DNA of 64,000 bases from Conexibacter sp. CPCC 205762 (GCF_030646155.1 NZ_JAUTDN010000007.1:84167-148166); one strand, 5' to 3'. Numbered from the stretch's first letter, positions 32,366 to 42,360 are shown. Translations and numbers: made by a program. The notes: generated from the sequence alone by a model not told the origin.

Positions 32366-32827
32366 CTAGACGATCCCGCTCCCGCGCACGACCTCGTAGA
32401 TCAGGTTCGTCTCCGCGTGCGAGACGGAGGGGTGGCTGGCGAGGTGCTCGACGACGAACTCGCGCAGGTCGTGCGGGTCGGCGGCGGCGACCCACAGCAG
32501 GTAGTCGTCGCCGCCGGTCATGTGGAACAGCGACAGCAGCTGCGGCAGCGACCGCACGTGCGCGGTGAAGCCCTCGATCTGCTCGCGCGAGTGGACCGAC
32601 AGCCGCACGGCGATCAGCGCCTGCAGCGGGCGGCCGAGCGCGGCCGGGTCGATCTCGGCGTGATAGCCGCGGATCACGCCGCGCTCCTGCAGCCCGCGCA
32701 CGCGCGCGAGGCAGGTCGACGGCGCGATCCCGACCGCGGCGGCGAGACGGGCGTTGGGGAGGCGCGCGTCGGCTGACAGCAGCTCGACGAGGCGGCGGTC
32801 GATCGGGTCCAGCGTGGCGTTCTGCAT
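32366..32827 (-). CDS. Lrp/AsnC-family regulator (second)
   Basis: The 153-residue protein has LDPIDRRLVELLSADARLPNARLAAAVGIAPSTCLARVRGL (DNA-binding helices) and RAM-domain HMTGGDDYLLWVAAADPHDLREFV. ATG 32827 is preferred to a TTG three codons upstream. It is divergent from cystathionine beta-synthase across an unusually AT-rich 110 bp, so control of the transsulfuration pair by this regulator is likely. The two Lrp genes are convergent, 7 bp apart. Confidence 0.88.
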   Translation of the reverse strand: MQNATLDPIDRRLVELLSADARLPNARLAAAVGIAPSTCLARVRGLQERGVIRGYHAEIDPAALGRPLQALIAVRLSVHSREQIEGFTAHVRSLPQLLSLFHMTGGDDYLLWVAAADPHDLREFVVEHLASHPSVSHAETNLIYEVVRGSGIV

Positions 32828-32938
32828 CACGGCCAAAGCCTACCCGTCAAACCGACGATCCTGCGGCGAATCACGTAAATTGCTATCGATTATTCGGACT
32901 TCCTGAAACGAGACCGAACGCGGGCTACAGTGGAATGC

Positions 32939-34372
32939 ATGATGAGCGCTCCCAGCAGCAGCACCTCAGCCAGCACCGGACCCGCCATCGCCGACTCGAT
33001 CCTCGACGCGATCGGACACACCCCGCTCGTGCGGCTGTCGCGCTACGGCGCCGGCCTCACGCCGCAGCTGGTCGCGAAGGTCGAGGCGCTCAACCCCGGC
33101 GGGTCGATCAAGGACCGCGTCGCCGTCAAGCTGATCGAGGCGGCCGAACGCGACGGCAAGCTCCAGCCCGGCGGCACGATCGTCGAGCCGACGTCCGGCA
33201 ACACCGGCACCGGCCTCGCGATCGCCGCGCGCGTCAAGGGCTACCGCGTGATCGCTGTGATGCCGGACAAGATGTCGCGCGAGAAGATCGACCTGCTGCG
33301 CGCCTACGGCGCCGAGGTCGTGATCGCGCCGACCGACGTCGCGCCCGAGGACCCGCGCTCCTACTACCGCGTCGCAGACCGCCTCGCCGAGGAGATCCCC
33401 GGCGCCTTCCAGCCCAACCAGTACTTCAACCAGGCCAACCCGGACGCGCACGAGGCGTCGACCGGGCCCGAGATCTGGGAGCAGACCGGCGGCAGGATCA
33501 CGCATCTGGTCGCCGGCGTCGGCACCGGCGGCACGATCACCGGCACCGCCCGCTACCTGAAGCGGATGAACCCCTCGATCGAGGTGATCGGCGCCGACCC
33601 GGAGGGCTCGATCTACTCGGCCGGCCCCGGCGACGAGGTCCGCCCGTACCTCGTCGAGGGCGTCGGCGAGGACTTCTGGCCGAAGACCTTCGACCCGGGC
33701 ATCGTCGACCGCTACGTGCGCGTCAGCGACAGAGACTCGTTCCTCGCCGCGCGCCGGCTGGCGCAGGTCGAGGGGATCCTCGCCGGCGGCTCGGCCGGGA
33801 CCGCGCTGCAGGCGGCCTACGAGGTCGCGCAGGGGATCGAGGATCCGAACGCGCTCGTCGTCGTGGTCCTGCCCGACGGCGGCCGCAGCTACCTGTCGAA
33901 GGTCTTCAACGACACCTGGATGACCGAGCACGGCTTCCTCGACCGCTCCGGCGCCGACCTGCGCGTCGGCGACGTGCTGCGCGCCAAGCAGGCCGACGGC
34001 CACGGCCCGGGCCACGGGCTGCCGCCGCTGGTGACCGTCCACGCCCACCAGCAGGTGCGCGACGCGGTCTCGCTGCTGCACGAGCACGGCGTCTCGCAGC
34101 TGCCGGTCGTCTCCGCCAGCGACGCGAGCGCGATCGTCGGCTCGGTCGGCGAGCGCGGCCTGCTCGCGCACGCGGTCAACGACCCGTCGCTGCTGAGCGC
34201 GCGGATCGTCGAGGTGATGGAGCCGCCGCTGCCCGCGGTCTCGACGGATGATCCGGTGCGCGACGCCGTCACGCTGCTGGCCGGTGACCGTCAGGCGCTG
34301 CTGGCGACTGAGGACGGCCAGCCCGCGGGTATCGTCACGCGGACCGACCTGCTCGAAGCGCTCGCCAGATAG
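32939..34372 (+). CDS. cbs: Cystathionine beta-synthase
   Basis: The 477-residue enzyme starts with the PLP fold: ILDAIGHTPLVRLSRYG, the lysine in NPGGSIKDRVAVKLIE, TSGNTGTGLAIAARVKG and GTGGTITGTARYLK. The final 130 residues hold two CBS domains (HAHQQVRDAVSLLHEHGVSQ; VSTDDPVRDAVTLLAG), which sense ligands in many homologues. It joins serine and homocysteine to cystathionine. Starts at 32930 (GTG), 32939 and 32942 are all in frame; none has a good ribosome site. The stop abuts the next ATG. Confidence 0.93.
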   Translation: MMSAPSSSTSASTGPAIADSILDAIGHTPLVRLSRYGAGLTPQLVAKVEALNPGGSIKDRVAVKLIEAAERDGKLQPGGTIVEPTSGNTGTGLAIAARVKGYRVIAVMPDKMSREKIDLLRAYGAEVVIAPTDVAPEDPRSYYRVADRLAEEIPGAFQPNQYFNQANPDAHEASTGPEIWEQTGGRITHLVAGVGTGGTITGTARYLKRMNPSIEVIGADPEGSIYSAGPGDEVRPYLVEGVGEDFWPKTFDPGIVDRYVRVSDRDSFLAARRLAQVEGILAGGSAGTALQAAYEVAQGIEDPNALVVVVLPDGGRSYLSKVFNDTWMTEHGFLDRSGADLRVGDVLRAKQADGHGPGHGLPPLVTVHAHQQVRDAVSLLHEHGVSQLPVVSASDASAIVGSVGERGLLAHAVNDPSLLSARIVEVMEPPLPAVSTDDPVRDAVTLLAGDRQALLATEDGQPAGIVTRTDLLEALAR

Positions 34373-35470
34373 ATGACCTCGTTCCGCACCCGCGCCGTCC
34401 ACGCCGGACTGAGACCGGACCCGACCTACGGGTCGGTCGTCCCCGCGATCCACCAGACCTCGACGTTCCGCCAGTCGGCCGTCGGCCAGTTCGTCGGCGA
34501 CTACGACTACGCCCGCTCCGCCAACCCGACCCGCTTCGCGCTCGAAGAGGCGCTCGGCGAGCTGGAGGGCGGCAGAGCGGTCGCCTTCTCCTCCGGGCTC
34601 GCCGCCGCCCACGCGGTGCTCGTCCAGCTCGCCAGAACGGGTGACCACATCGTCCTGCCGTCCGACCTCTACGGCGGCACCTACCGCCTGGTCGACAAGG
34701 TGATGACGCAGTGGGGCCTGCGCTACACGCTCGTCGACCAGACCGACGTGGGCAGGCTGCTGGCGGCGATCGAGCCGGGCACGAGACTGGTCTGGATCGA
34801 GACGCCGACCAACCCGCTGCTGAACGTCGTCGACGTGCGGCGGGTCGTGGAGGAGGTGGCGGCAAGCCAGCAGGAAGGCGCGCCGACGCCGCTCGTGGTG
34901 GTCGACAACACCTTCGCGACGCCGGTCAACCAGCGGCCGCTGGAGGACGGCGCCGACGTCGTCGTGCACTCGACCACCAAGTACCTCGGCGGCCACTCCG
35001 ACGTCGTCGGCGGCGCGGTGATCGCGAAGGACGAGGCGATCTACGAGCGGATGCGGTTCGTGCAGAACGCGGTCGGCTCCGTTCCCGGCCCGTTCGACGC
35101 CTTCCTCGTGCACCGCGGGCTGCGGACGCTGCCGCTGCGGATGGCCGCCCACGCCGAGAGCGCGGCGGCCGTCGTGGAGTACCTGCGGCAGGCGCCCGGC
35201 GTCAGCGAGGTCCGCTGGCCCGGCTTCAGCGGCATGGTCTCCTTCCGCCACCCCGACGCGATCGGCATCGCGGAGCGGACGACGCTGTTCACGCTGGCCG
35301 AGTCGCTCGGCGGCGTCGAGTCGCTGATCGAGGTGCCGCAGGCGATGACGCACCAGTCGGTCGAGGGCTCCGACGCGGCCGTCCCGGCCGACCTCGTGCG
35401 GCTCTCGTGCGGGATCGAGGAGCCGGCAGACCTCGTCGCCGACCTGCGCGCGGCGATCGAAGCCGCCTGA
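34373..35470 (+). CDS. Cystathionine gamma-synthase/lyase
   Basis: The 365-residue Cys/Met-metabolism PLP enzyme has [66 protein letters not shown] and the PLP lysine in [12 protein letters not shown]. It starts on the base after the synthase stop, so the pair is co-translated. With the synthase it makes reverse transsulfuration (homocysteine to cysteine) the likely function. Sequence alone cannot separate gamma-lyase from gamma-synthase. Confidence 0.9.
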   Translation: MTSFRTRAVHAGLRPDPTYGSVVPAIHQTSTFRQSAVGQFVGDYDYARSANPTRFALEEALGELEGGRAVAFSSGLAAAHAVLVQLARTGDHIVLPSDLYGGTYRLVDKVMTQWGLRYTLVDQTDVGRLLAAIEPGTRLVWIETPTNPLLNVVDVRRVVEEVAASQQEGAPTPLVVVDNTFATPVNQRPLEDGADVVVHSTTKYLGGHSDVVGGAVIAKDEAIYERMRFVQNAVGSVPGPFDAFLVHRGLRTLPLRMAAHAESAAAVVEYLRQAPGVSEVRWPGFSGMVSFRHPDAIGIAERTTLFTLAESLGGVESLIEVPQAMTHQSVEGSDAAVPADLVRLSCGIEEPADLVADLRAAIEAA

Positions 35471-35504
35471 GGATCGCCCACGGCGCTTGCGCCGTGCGCG
35501 ATCC
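35471..35504 (+). terminator. Strong hairpin after the transsulfuration pair
   Basis: GGATCGC and CACGGCGC pair with GCGCCGTG and GCGATCC across a TT loop, with one C-C mismatch: a 34-base near-perfect stem directly after the stop codon. A short TTC follows. It separates the transsulfuration genes from the antiporter. Confidence 0.7.
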
Positions 35505-35515
35505 TTCACGCGGCG

Positions 35516-37123
35516 ATGGAGCACTTGGAGCTGACCCTGCTGGGCCTGCTGCTCGCGGTCGTCGGGCTGACCGCGCTGGCGCGCCTGTGGAACGTGCCGT
35601 ACCCGATCCTGCTCGTGATCGGCGGCAGCCTGCTCGGCTTCGTGCCGGGCCTGCCGGACGTCCAGCTCGACCCGGATCTGGTGCTGCTCGTCTTCCTGCC
35701 GCCGCTGCTGTTCAACGCCGCCTACTTCGCCTCGCCGCGCGACATGAAGCTGCTGTGGCGGCCGATCACACTCAACGCGATCGGGCTGGTCGTGCTGACC
35801 GCCGGCGCGGTCGCGCTCGTCGCGCACGCGCTCGTGCCCGGCATGTCGTGGGCGGTCGCCTTCACGCTCGGCGCGATCTGCGCCCCGACCGACCCGCTCG
35901 CCGCGACCACGATCGCGCGCAGACTGGGCGTGCCGTCGAGACTGGTGAGCGTGATCGAGGGCGAGTCGCTCGTCAACGACGGCAGCGCGCTCGTGATCTA
36001 CCGCGTCGCCGTCGCGGCGGCCGTCGGCGGCTCGTTCGACCTGCTCGGCGCCGGCTGGGAGTTCCTGATCAACGTCGCCGGCGGGATCGCGATCGGCGCC
36101 GTCGTCGGCTACGCGCTGCTGCCGCTGTTCCGGCGCGCGCTCGCCGACCCGCTCGTCGGCGTGACGCTGTCGCTCGCGGCCGGCTTCCTCGGCTACATCC
36201 CGGCCGAGGAGATCGGCGTCTCGGGGGTGCTCGGGGCGGTCACGGTCGGGCTCGTCTGCTGCTGGCACTCGCCGCAGATGACCGACCCGATCTCGCGCGT
36301 CACCGGCTACGCCTTCTGGGAGGTGCTCGTCTTCCTCCTCAACGCGCTGCTGTTCGTGCTCGTCGGCTTCCAGTTGCACGACATCTCGACCCACCAGGAG
36401 CGCTCGCTGCCGCAGCTGCTCGGCCTCGGCGCGGCCGTCAGCGGCGCGGTGATCGGCTGCCGTCTGCTGTGGCTCAACACGACGCCCTACCTGATCCGCG
36501 CGCTTGACCGGCGCCCGCGCCAGCGGCTGCTGCGGCTTGGCTGGCGGCCGCGGATGGTCGGCGCCTGGAGCGGCATGCGCGGCGCCGTCTCGCTCGCGGC
36601 GGCGCTCGCGCTGCCGCTCGACTTCCCCGAGCGCGACCTCGTGCTGTTCCTCGCGCTGGCGGTGATCTTCGCGACGCTGGTGCTGCAGGGGCTGACGCTG
36701 CCCTGGCTGATCCGGATGCTGAGAATCGAGGATGACGGCGCCGCCGAGCGGGAGGAGCTGATCGCCCGCCGCGCCGCGACCGACGCCGCGATCATGCGGC
36801 TGGAGGAGCTGCGCGACGAGCCGTGGACGAGACCGTCGACGATCGACTTCATGCTGCAGAACCTCGACGTGCGCCGCCGCCGGCTGGCGCAGGTCGCCGG
36901 CGAGCGGACGCTGGAGGAGGAGGACGGCACGGACCTCAACGTCCACACTGACGCGCGCGCGAGAGTCTCCAAGCAGATGATCGACACCGAGCGCGCCGTC
37001 GTCATCGGCCTCCGCAACGACGGCACGATCTCCGACGAGGTGATGCACAGACTGGAGCGCGAGCTGGACCTGCAGGAGCTGGGCCTGGAGCCGTACCGGC
37101 TCGCGCGCGGCGAGCAGGGGTGA
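35516..37123 (+). CDS. Na+/H+ antiporter, CPA1/NhaP family
   Basis: The 535-residue protein has about 12 membrane segments (TLLGLLLAVVGLTALARLW onward). The ion-binding block is TLGAICAPTDPLAATTIARRLG and the VIEGESLVNDGSALVIYR motif is typical of CPA1. WSGMRGAVSLAAALALP lies in a later helix. A C-terminal cytoplasmic region of about 130 charged residues (REELIARRAATDAAIM onward) may be regulatory. It exchanges Na+ or K+ for H+. Confidence 0.92.
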   Translation: MEHLELTLLGLLLAVVGLTALARLWNVPYPILLVIGGSLLGFVPGLPDVQLDPDLVLLVFLPPLLFNAAYFASPRDMKLLWRPITLNAIGLVVLTAGAVALVAHALVPGMSWAVAFTLGAICAPTDPLAATTIARRLGVPSRLVSVIEGESLVNDGSALVIYRVAVAAAVGGSFDLLGAGWEFLINVAGGIAIGAVVGYALLPLFRRALADPLVGVTLSLAAGFLGYIPAEEIGVSGVLGAVTVGLVCCWHSPQMTDPISRVTGYAFWEVLVFLLNALLFVLVGFQLHDISTHQERSLPQLLGLGAAVSGAVIGCRLLWLNTTPYLIRALDRRPRQRLLRLGWRPRMVGAWSGMRGAVSLAAALALPLDFPERDLVLFLALAVIFATLVLQGLTLPWLIRMLRIEDDGAAEREELIARRAATDAAIMRLEELRDEPWTRPSTIDFMLQNLDVRRRRLAQVAGERTLEEEDGTDLNVHTDARARVSKQMIDTERAVVIGLRNDGTISDEVMHRLERELDLQELGLEPYRLARGEQG

Positions 37124-37144
37124 GCGGCCGGCTATGTTCGGACG

Positions 37145-37795
37145 ATGAGCGAATCCAGCGCAGTCCGCATCGGCATCGGCATCGTCGGCGTCGGCAACAT
37201 CGGCGGCGCGCTCGCGCGTCACTTCGCGCGCACCGGCCACGAGGTCGCGGTCGCCAACTCGCGCGGGCCCGAGACGCTCGGCGACCTCGTCGCCGAGCTG
37301 GGCCCGAGAGCGCGCGCGGTGACCGCCGAGGAGGCGCTGCGCTTCGGCGAGGTCGCGGTCGTCTCGATCCCGCTGCACGCGATCGACCGGCTGCCGGCCG
37401 ACGGCGTCGCGCCCGGCACGATCGTGATCGACACGAACAACTACTACCCGGGCCGCGACGGCCAGATCGCCGTCCTCGACGACGACAGCAGCACGTCGAG
37501 CGAGCTGCTCGCGGCGCGGCTTCCGAGCGCGCGCGTCGTGAAGGCGTTCAACGCGATCTACTCCGCCTGGCTGGCCGAGCGCGGGCTGCCGGCCGGCGAC
37601 CCGGCGCGGCTCGCGATCCCGATCTCCGGCGACGACGCGGACGCGAAGCGGGTCGTCGGGGAGCTGATCGACGAGATCGGATTCGACGCCGTCGACGCGG
37701 GCACACTGGCCGAGGGCGGCCGCAAACACCAGCCGGACACTCCGCCGTACGGTGCGGAGGCAGGCGCCGAGCAGCTGCGCAGGCTGCTCGGCTGA
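37145..37795 (+). CDS. NADP/F420-type oxidoreductase (COG2085-like)
   Basis: The 216-residue protein has one Rossmann domain, GIVGVGNIGGALARHFARTGHEVAVANSRGPETL, then VVSIPLHAIDRLPAD, IDTNNYYPGRDGQ and VVKAFNAIYSAWLAERG. This matches the F420H2:NADP+ oxidoreductase-like group; many members reduce other substrates with NADPH. It precedes the encapsulin pair by 23 bp and could supply electrons there, but that link is speculative. Confidence 0.85.
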   Translation: MSESSAVRIGIGIVGVGNIGGALARHFARTGHEVAVANSRGPETLGDLVAELGPRARAVTAEEALRFGEVAVVSIPLHAIDRLPADGVAPGTIVIDTNNYYPGRDGQIAVLDDDSSTSSELLAARLPSARVVKAFNAIYSAWLAERGLPAGDPARLAIPISGDDADAKRVVGELIDEIGFDAVDAGTLAEGGRKHQPDTPPYGAEAGAEQLRRLLG

Positions 37796-37818
37796 GGAAC
37801 GACCAGGAGGAGACGCCG

Positions 37819-38235
37819 ATGGGCTTCGACCAGTACCACGAGCCGCCGGAGGAGCTGTCGCCGCAGACACGCACCTTCGCGCGCATGTGCGCCTCGCTGA
37901 CCGAGGAGGCGGAGGCGATCGGCTGGTACGAGCAGCGGCTCGCGGTCGAGCCCGACGCGGAGGCGCGAGCGATCATGAGCGACGCGCAGGGCGAGGAGTT
38001 CAAGCACTTCGCGATGGACCTCGAGTACCTGCTGCGGCGCACGCCGCGCTGGCGCGAGATCGCGCACGGCGTGCTGTTCCAGGGCGGCGACATCGTCGAG
38101 CACGGCGAGGCGGCCGAGGCGGCCAGCGGCGACGAGGGCGGCGGCGCCGAGGCGGCCGGGCCGGCGGCCGGCGCAAGCGGCCCGAGCGGCGACGGCTCGC
38201 TCGGGATCGGAAGCCTGAAGGGAGCGACGCTGTGA
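37819..38235 (+). CDS. Encapsulated ferritin-like cargo protein (EncFtn)
   Basis: The 138-residue protein has the two-helix ferritin half-fold of EncFtn: FARMCASLTEEAEAIGWYEQRL and IMSDAQGEEFKHFAMDLEYLLRR, which supply the Glu, Glu and His iron ligands when it dimerises. A flexible Gly/Ala tail ends in the cargo-loading peptide DGSLGIGSLKGATL, which binds the inside of the encapsulin shell. AGGAGG precedes the ATG. The shell gene overlaps the stop (GTGA). It oxidises Fe2+ for storage inside the compartment. Confidence 0.95.
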   Translation: MGFDQYHEPPEELSPQTRTFARMCASLTEEAEAIGWYEQRLAVEPDAEARAIMSDAQGEEFKHFAMDLEYLLRRTPRWREIAHGVLFQGGDIVEHGEAAEAASGDEGGGAEAAGPAAGASGPSGDGSLGIGSLKGATL

Positions 38236-39038
38236 GTCATCTGCTGCGAGAGCACGCGCCGATCACCGACGCCGGCTGGCGCGAGATCGACACGGAGGCG
38301 CGCGAGCGGCTGACGCCCGCGCTCGCCGGCCGCAAGCTGGTCGACTTCGCCGGCCCGTTCGGCTGGGAGCGCTCGGCGACCAACCTCGGCCGCGTCGCGC
38401 CGCTGGACGGCGAGCCGGTCGAGGGCGTCGTCGCGCAACAGCGGCGGGTGCTGCCGTTCGTCGAGCTGCGGGCGCCGTTCACCGTCGCGCGCAGCGAGCT
38501 GCGCGACCTCGACCGCGGCGCCGTCGACGCCGACTTCGACGCGCTCGACGCGGCCGCGACGAGAATCGCCGTCGCCGAGAACGTGGCGATCTTCCACGGC
38601 CTCGGCAGCGCCGGGATCGCCGGCCTCTGCGACGAGTCGTCGCATCCGCCGATCGCGCTCGGCGACGACGCCTACGACCGCTACCCGACGCACGTCGCGA
38701 GAGCGGTCGAGATGCTGCTGTCGGCCGGGATCGAAGGGCCGTACGGGATCGCGCTCAGCCCGGAGGCGTACACCGGCGTGATCGAGACGACCGAGCGCGG
38801 CGGCTACCCGCTGCTGGACCACCTCAAGAAGATCGTCGGCGGCCCGCTCGTGTGGGCGCCGGGCGTGCGCGGCGCGGTCGTCGTCTCGCTGCGCGGCGGC
38901 GACCTCCGGTTCGAGTCGGGCCAGGACCTGTCGGTCGGCTACGACAGCCACGACGGCGAGGTCGTCAACCTCTACCTGGAGGAGAGCTTCTCCTTCCGTG
39001 TCGCGACGCCCGAGGCGGCCGTCGCGCTGACGCCCTGA
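38232..39038 (+). CDS. Encapsulin shell protein (family 1, linocin M18-like)
   Basis: The 268-residue HK97-fold protein has LLREHAPITDAGWREIDTEAR, the P-domain region VEGVVAQQRRVLPFVELRAPF, GIAGLCDESSHPP and a C-terminal VVNLYLEESFSFRVATPEAA. Sixty such subunits normally form a 24-nm shell. The GTG start overlaps the cargo gene, a standard operon order. With the ferritin-like cargo it forms an iron store or oxidative-stress compartment. Confidence 0.95.
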   Translation: MSHLLREHAPITDAGWREIDTEARERLTPALAGRKLVDFAGPFGWERSATNLGRVAPLDGEPVEGVVAQQRRVLPFVELRAPFTVARSELRDLDRGAVDADFDALDAAATRIAVAENVAIFHGLGSAGIAGLCDESSHPPIALGDDAYDRYPTHVARAVEMLLSAGIEGPYGIALSPEAYTGVIETTERGGYPLLDHLKKIVGGPLVWAPGVRGAVVVSLRGGDLRFESGQDLSVGYDSHDGEVVNLYLEESFSFRVATPEAAVALTP

Positions 39039-39195
39039 TCACCATCAAACAGGAATAAGTTGCCTTACGGTAGGAACGTTCAGCCGGGCGTGCCGGTTCC
39101 CGTGCAGAACCTCCTCCCGCACAGGCCCGTCACCGGCGGAGCCGTACGGTCGCGCTCTCGGCGCGGGAAAGCCGTGCCGCTATCGAGGGGAACAG

Positions 39196-42100
39196 ATGGC
39201 AAGCCCGATCCGAGTCAGGGATCTGACGGGCCTCCGGAGCTGTCTCGGCGCCACGTTCGTGGCGCTCGCGACGCTGTCGGGGACGGCAGGCGCGCAGGAC
39301 GTCACGCTCGACAGCGCGGCGGAGACGATCGACAACTACGCCGGCGAGTACTGCGAGATCATCGACGGGTCGTCGGCGAACAGCGCTCGCTGTCACCCTG
39401 CTACGCCGTTGATCGTCGGGCGCGACGGCGGTCGCCGGCACCGTCTGCTCGTCCACGTCGTTCCGGGTGTGCCGGCAGGCGCGCTCGTCCTGTCGGCCGG
39501 CCTCAAGCCGCTCTACGCTCAGCAGACCGCGAGAGCCGACGGGCAGATCGCGGTCCATGCGCTGACGCGCGGCTTCAGCGCGCAGGCGACGTGGAACCAG
39601 GCAACCTCCTCAGCGCTCTGGACGACGCCCGGAGGTGACGTCGAGACGCCGGCCGTGACGGACCGGAGCGTGCCGCAGGCGGCGTACGGGAACCGCGTGT
39701 GGTTCGGCGTCTCCGAGCCGGTCCAGCGAGTCGCGAGCGGCAGAGCGACGGCCACCGACGTGCTGTTGAAGGCGGTCGACGAGAACCAGCCGCTCGGGAT
39801 CGGCTTCGAGAGATTCCTGCTGAGAACGTGGTACGCGGAGCGGACCGGGTTCGCGCCGTCACAGACCTACGAGCGGTTCGCCCTCAGCGACGGGACGGTC
39901 GTCGCCGTCAACGTCGGAAACGGCAACGTCGTCGTTCAGTCTGACGACATCAGATTCACCGGCGGGCAGGGCACGTTCCCGCTCTCCCGGTATTTCAACA
40001 GCCTCGCGCCCGGAACCGGCGGCACGTTCGGCGCGGGCTCTCGCGGAGACATCGGCTCGATCGCGCTGCAGCGCAACGCCGACGACGGTTCGTACGTCCT
40101 CTTCGGCCCCGGGGCCGCCGACGGCGTCTTCCGGCGCAACGCGGACGGCTCGTTCACCGCGCCGGACGGCCTCGAGGCGACGTTGACGGAGCAGAGAGAG
40201 GGCACAGTCACGATCCAGTTCCACGAAGTTCCGGACATCTGGACCTTCGATGCCTCGTCGCCATCGCAGCGGCTCGTGAAGATCACTGCCGACTACGGCT
40301 ACGAGATGAATGCCTCCTACGGACTGAACGGCGTCGTGAGAATGACCGACACCGACGGCCACAGCGCGACGTTCGGCTATGACGGATCGGGCGACATGCG
40401 CACGATCACCGACGAGAACGGCGCGGTGCGCAGATACGCCTATGACGGCGATCACCGGCTTGTCGAGTACGCACCGCCGAGCGGCTCCTCGACCAGATAC
40501 GCCTACGACGGGCTCGGGCGCCTCACGCGCATCGGGCTGCCCGACGCGAGCGCACTCAGAATCGGGTGGATCGGCACGACGCTGAAGCCGGCGACCGTGA
40601 CGCCGGTCTCGAACACCGGCGTCGATCAACCGTCGACGTCGTTCGCCTGGGCGACCGGCTTCGATCCGGTCCCGGCCAGAACGACGACGGTGGCGCCGCC
40701 CGCGGGCGGAAGCAAGACGTACTTCTACAACGATGATCTCGTCGTCGATCTCGTCCAGCCGGGCACCGCGCCCGCGCTGGCGACGAGCGGGCAGTTGCCG
40801 GCGCTCAACGGGGGGTATGACAGAGGCATCGCGCCGTACTCGGTCGACGCGAGTGCGGCCGATGCGACCGGCGGGGTGAGACGGTTCACGCTCAAGGTCG
40901 ACGGCACGCTCGTGAGAACGCTCGACAACTGCTGCGGCACCGCCTCGTGGACGCGGCTCAGCGGTCAACTCGCATACGACCCGTCGTCGCTCAGAGAGGG
41001 CAGACACACGTTCACGACGGAGGCGGTTGACGACAACAGCACGACCTCGTCGGAAAGTTGGACCGTCTTCATCGACCGCACCGCACCGCTCGCGGCGAGA
41101 GGGTTCACGAGCTATCTCGATCCCGACACTGGCGCCGCGGAGCTCGACTGGGACCCCGGTGGCGATCCCGCGCTCGCGGACGGCACCCCGGGAAGCGGCG
41201 GCGGCTCGTACAGATTCCGCTACAGACGAGCCGGCGGCGCGTGGTCCGACTGGGCCGAGATGACCGCCGACGGACTCTCCCTGCCCGGCTCCTTCGTCGG
41301 CGAGACGATCGTGGTCGAGACGCAGGCGATCGACAGCGCCGGCAACGTCGGATCGGTCCTCTCGCACAGCTTCACGATCGCCAATCCGCCGGCTGACAGA
41401 AAGATGACGTTCGTGATCGGCGACGCGGACGCGAGAGAGTCCTACTCCTGGGCCCCGACCCTCGCCGCGGGCCAGTCGCTGAGACTGGTGAACGGCGGTG
41501 ACGAGGTCGTCGTCGTGGACGGCGCCGGCGTCCAGCAGTACGTGCTGACGTCGACCTGGGCCAAGGACGCCACCGAGAGATCGCTGGCCTACAGATACTC
41601 GCTCAACGGCAACCAGCTGACCGTGACGGTCGGCCACAGAGTGGCCGACGTCTTCTATCCCGTCGTCGTCGACACCAACAGAACGATCTGGAACGACGTC
41701 TCCTACCGTCGCCTCGTGCGGCAGCTCGACGACCTTCGCTCCGCACAGGACGGGCCGTCGCTGCTCGCGAACGGAGCGTCGGTCAACCGGCCCAACAAGA
41801 CGGAGATCATCCTCTGCGTCAGATACGCCGACATCTGCGACGGCCTCGCGACCGATCGCGACATCGCCGAGCGGGTCACCGACGGCGTCTTCGGGAGAGG
41901 AGCGAAGGGGGAGGATCGCACGCGCGCGAACGCCTTCAAGCACGCCTACTGGACCGGGATCATGGCGGGCACGGCCGGGCGCGCGTATGGCGACACCGAG
42001 CCGGCGTGGCTGATGGCCGCGGCGCATGAGGCCAACGACCTCACGTCGCTGCCGGCGCGGATGGATCTGCACAACGACAGAGTCGGCCACGACTTCGTCG

Positions 42101-42300
42101 CGTCGAAGCCGTTCAGAACCAGCAACGGCACACCACGGTACGGCACCGATCGCGAGATCTGCCGTGAGATCCGGGAGCACGCCGCCGTCGCGGTGCTCAG
42201 CAGCGATCGGCGTCGCTGGCCGTCGAGAGGCCTCGTCTTCATCGACAACTCGGGACGGAGACTGCCCGCGTTGAGAGAGCCGTGCAGATCGGCGGGGTGA
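39196..42300 (+). CDS. Secreted YD-repeat protein with a toxin-like C-terminal domain
   Basis: The 1034-residue protein has a signal peptide (residues 1-34, cleavage near GAQD). The N-terminal region is DNRLRE/CBM-like beta sandwich, followed by RHS/YD repeats from about 370 to 470 (YDGSGDMRTITDENGAVRRY; YAYDGLGRLTRI). Two Ig-like sections follow. The last 200 residues end in a helical His-rich domain: NAFKHAYWTGIMAGTAG, AAHEANDL and MDLHNDRVGHD. I associate it with DUF6973-type domains at the ends of polymorphic toxins. GAGGGG lies before ATG 39196. Only a few YD repeats are present. Enzymatic activity is not known. Confidence 0.75.
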   Translation: MASPIRVRDLTGLRSCLGATFVALATLSGTAGAQDVTLDSAAETIDNYAGEYCEIIDGSSANSARCHPATPLIVGRDGGRRHRLLVHVVPGVPAGALVLSAGLKPLYAQQTARADGQIAVHALTRGFSAQATWNQATSSALWTTPGGDVETPAVTDRSVPQAAYGNRVWFGVSEPVQRVASGRATATDVLLKAVDENQPLGIGFERFLLRTWYAERTGFAPSQTYERFALSDGTVVAVNVGNGNVVVQSDDIRFTGGQGTFPLSRYFNSLAPGTGGTFGAGSRGDIGSIALQRNADDGSYVLFGPGAADGVFRRNADGSFTAPDGLEATLTEQREGTVTIQFHEVPDIWTFDASSPSQRLVKITADYGYEMNASYGLNGVVRMTDTDGHSATFGYDGSGDMRTITDENGAVRRYAYDGDHRLVEYAPPSGSSTRYAYDGLGRLTRIGLPDASALRIGWIGTTLKPATVTPVSNTGVDQPSTSFAWATGFDPVPARTTTVAPPAGGSKTYFYNDDLVVDLVQPGTAPALATSGQLPALNGGYDRGIAPYSVDASAADATGGVRRFTLKVDGTLVRTLDNCCGTASWTRLSGQLAYDPSSLREGRHTFTTEAVDDNSTTSSESWTVFIDRTAPLAARGFTSYLDPDTGAAELDWDPGGDPALADGTPGSGGGSYRFRYRRAGGAWSDWAEMTADGLSLPGSFVGETIVVETQAIDSAGNVGSVLSHSFTIANPPADRKMTFVIGDADARESYSWAPTLAAGQSLRLVNGGDEVVVVDGAGVQQYVLTSTWAKDATERSLAYRYSLNGNQLTVTVGHRVADVFYPVVVDTNRTIWNDVSYRRLVRQLDDLRSAQDGPSLLANGASVNRPNKTEIILCVRYADICDGLATDRDIAERVTDGVFGRGAKGEDRTRANAFKHAYWTGIMAGTAGRAYGDTEPAWLMAAAHEANDLTSLPARMDLHNDRVGHDFVASKPFRTSNGTPRYGTDREICREIREHAAVAVLSSDRRRWPSRGLVFIDNSGRRLPALREPCRSAG

Positions 42301-42360
42301 GCCGAGATCGCCTGGTTCAAGAACCGGACAACGGTCGTCGCGGCTCTGGCGGGCACGTTC

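Noticed and set aside
32966..37870. A 1634-codon open frame on the minus strand
   Set aside because: It lies antisense to the transsulfuration, antiporter and reductase genes, is low-complexity Arg/Asp/Gly sequence, and shows no domain. It is an artefact of high GC at third positions.
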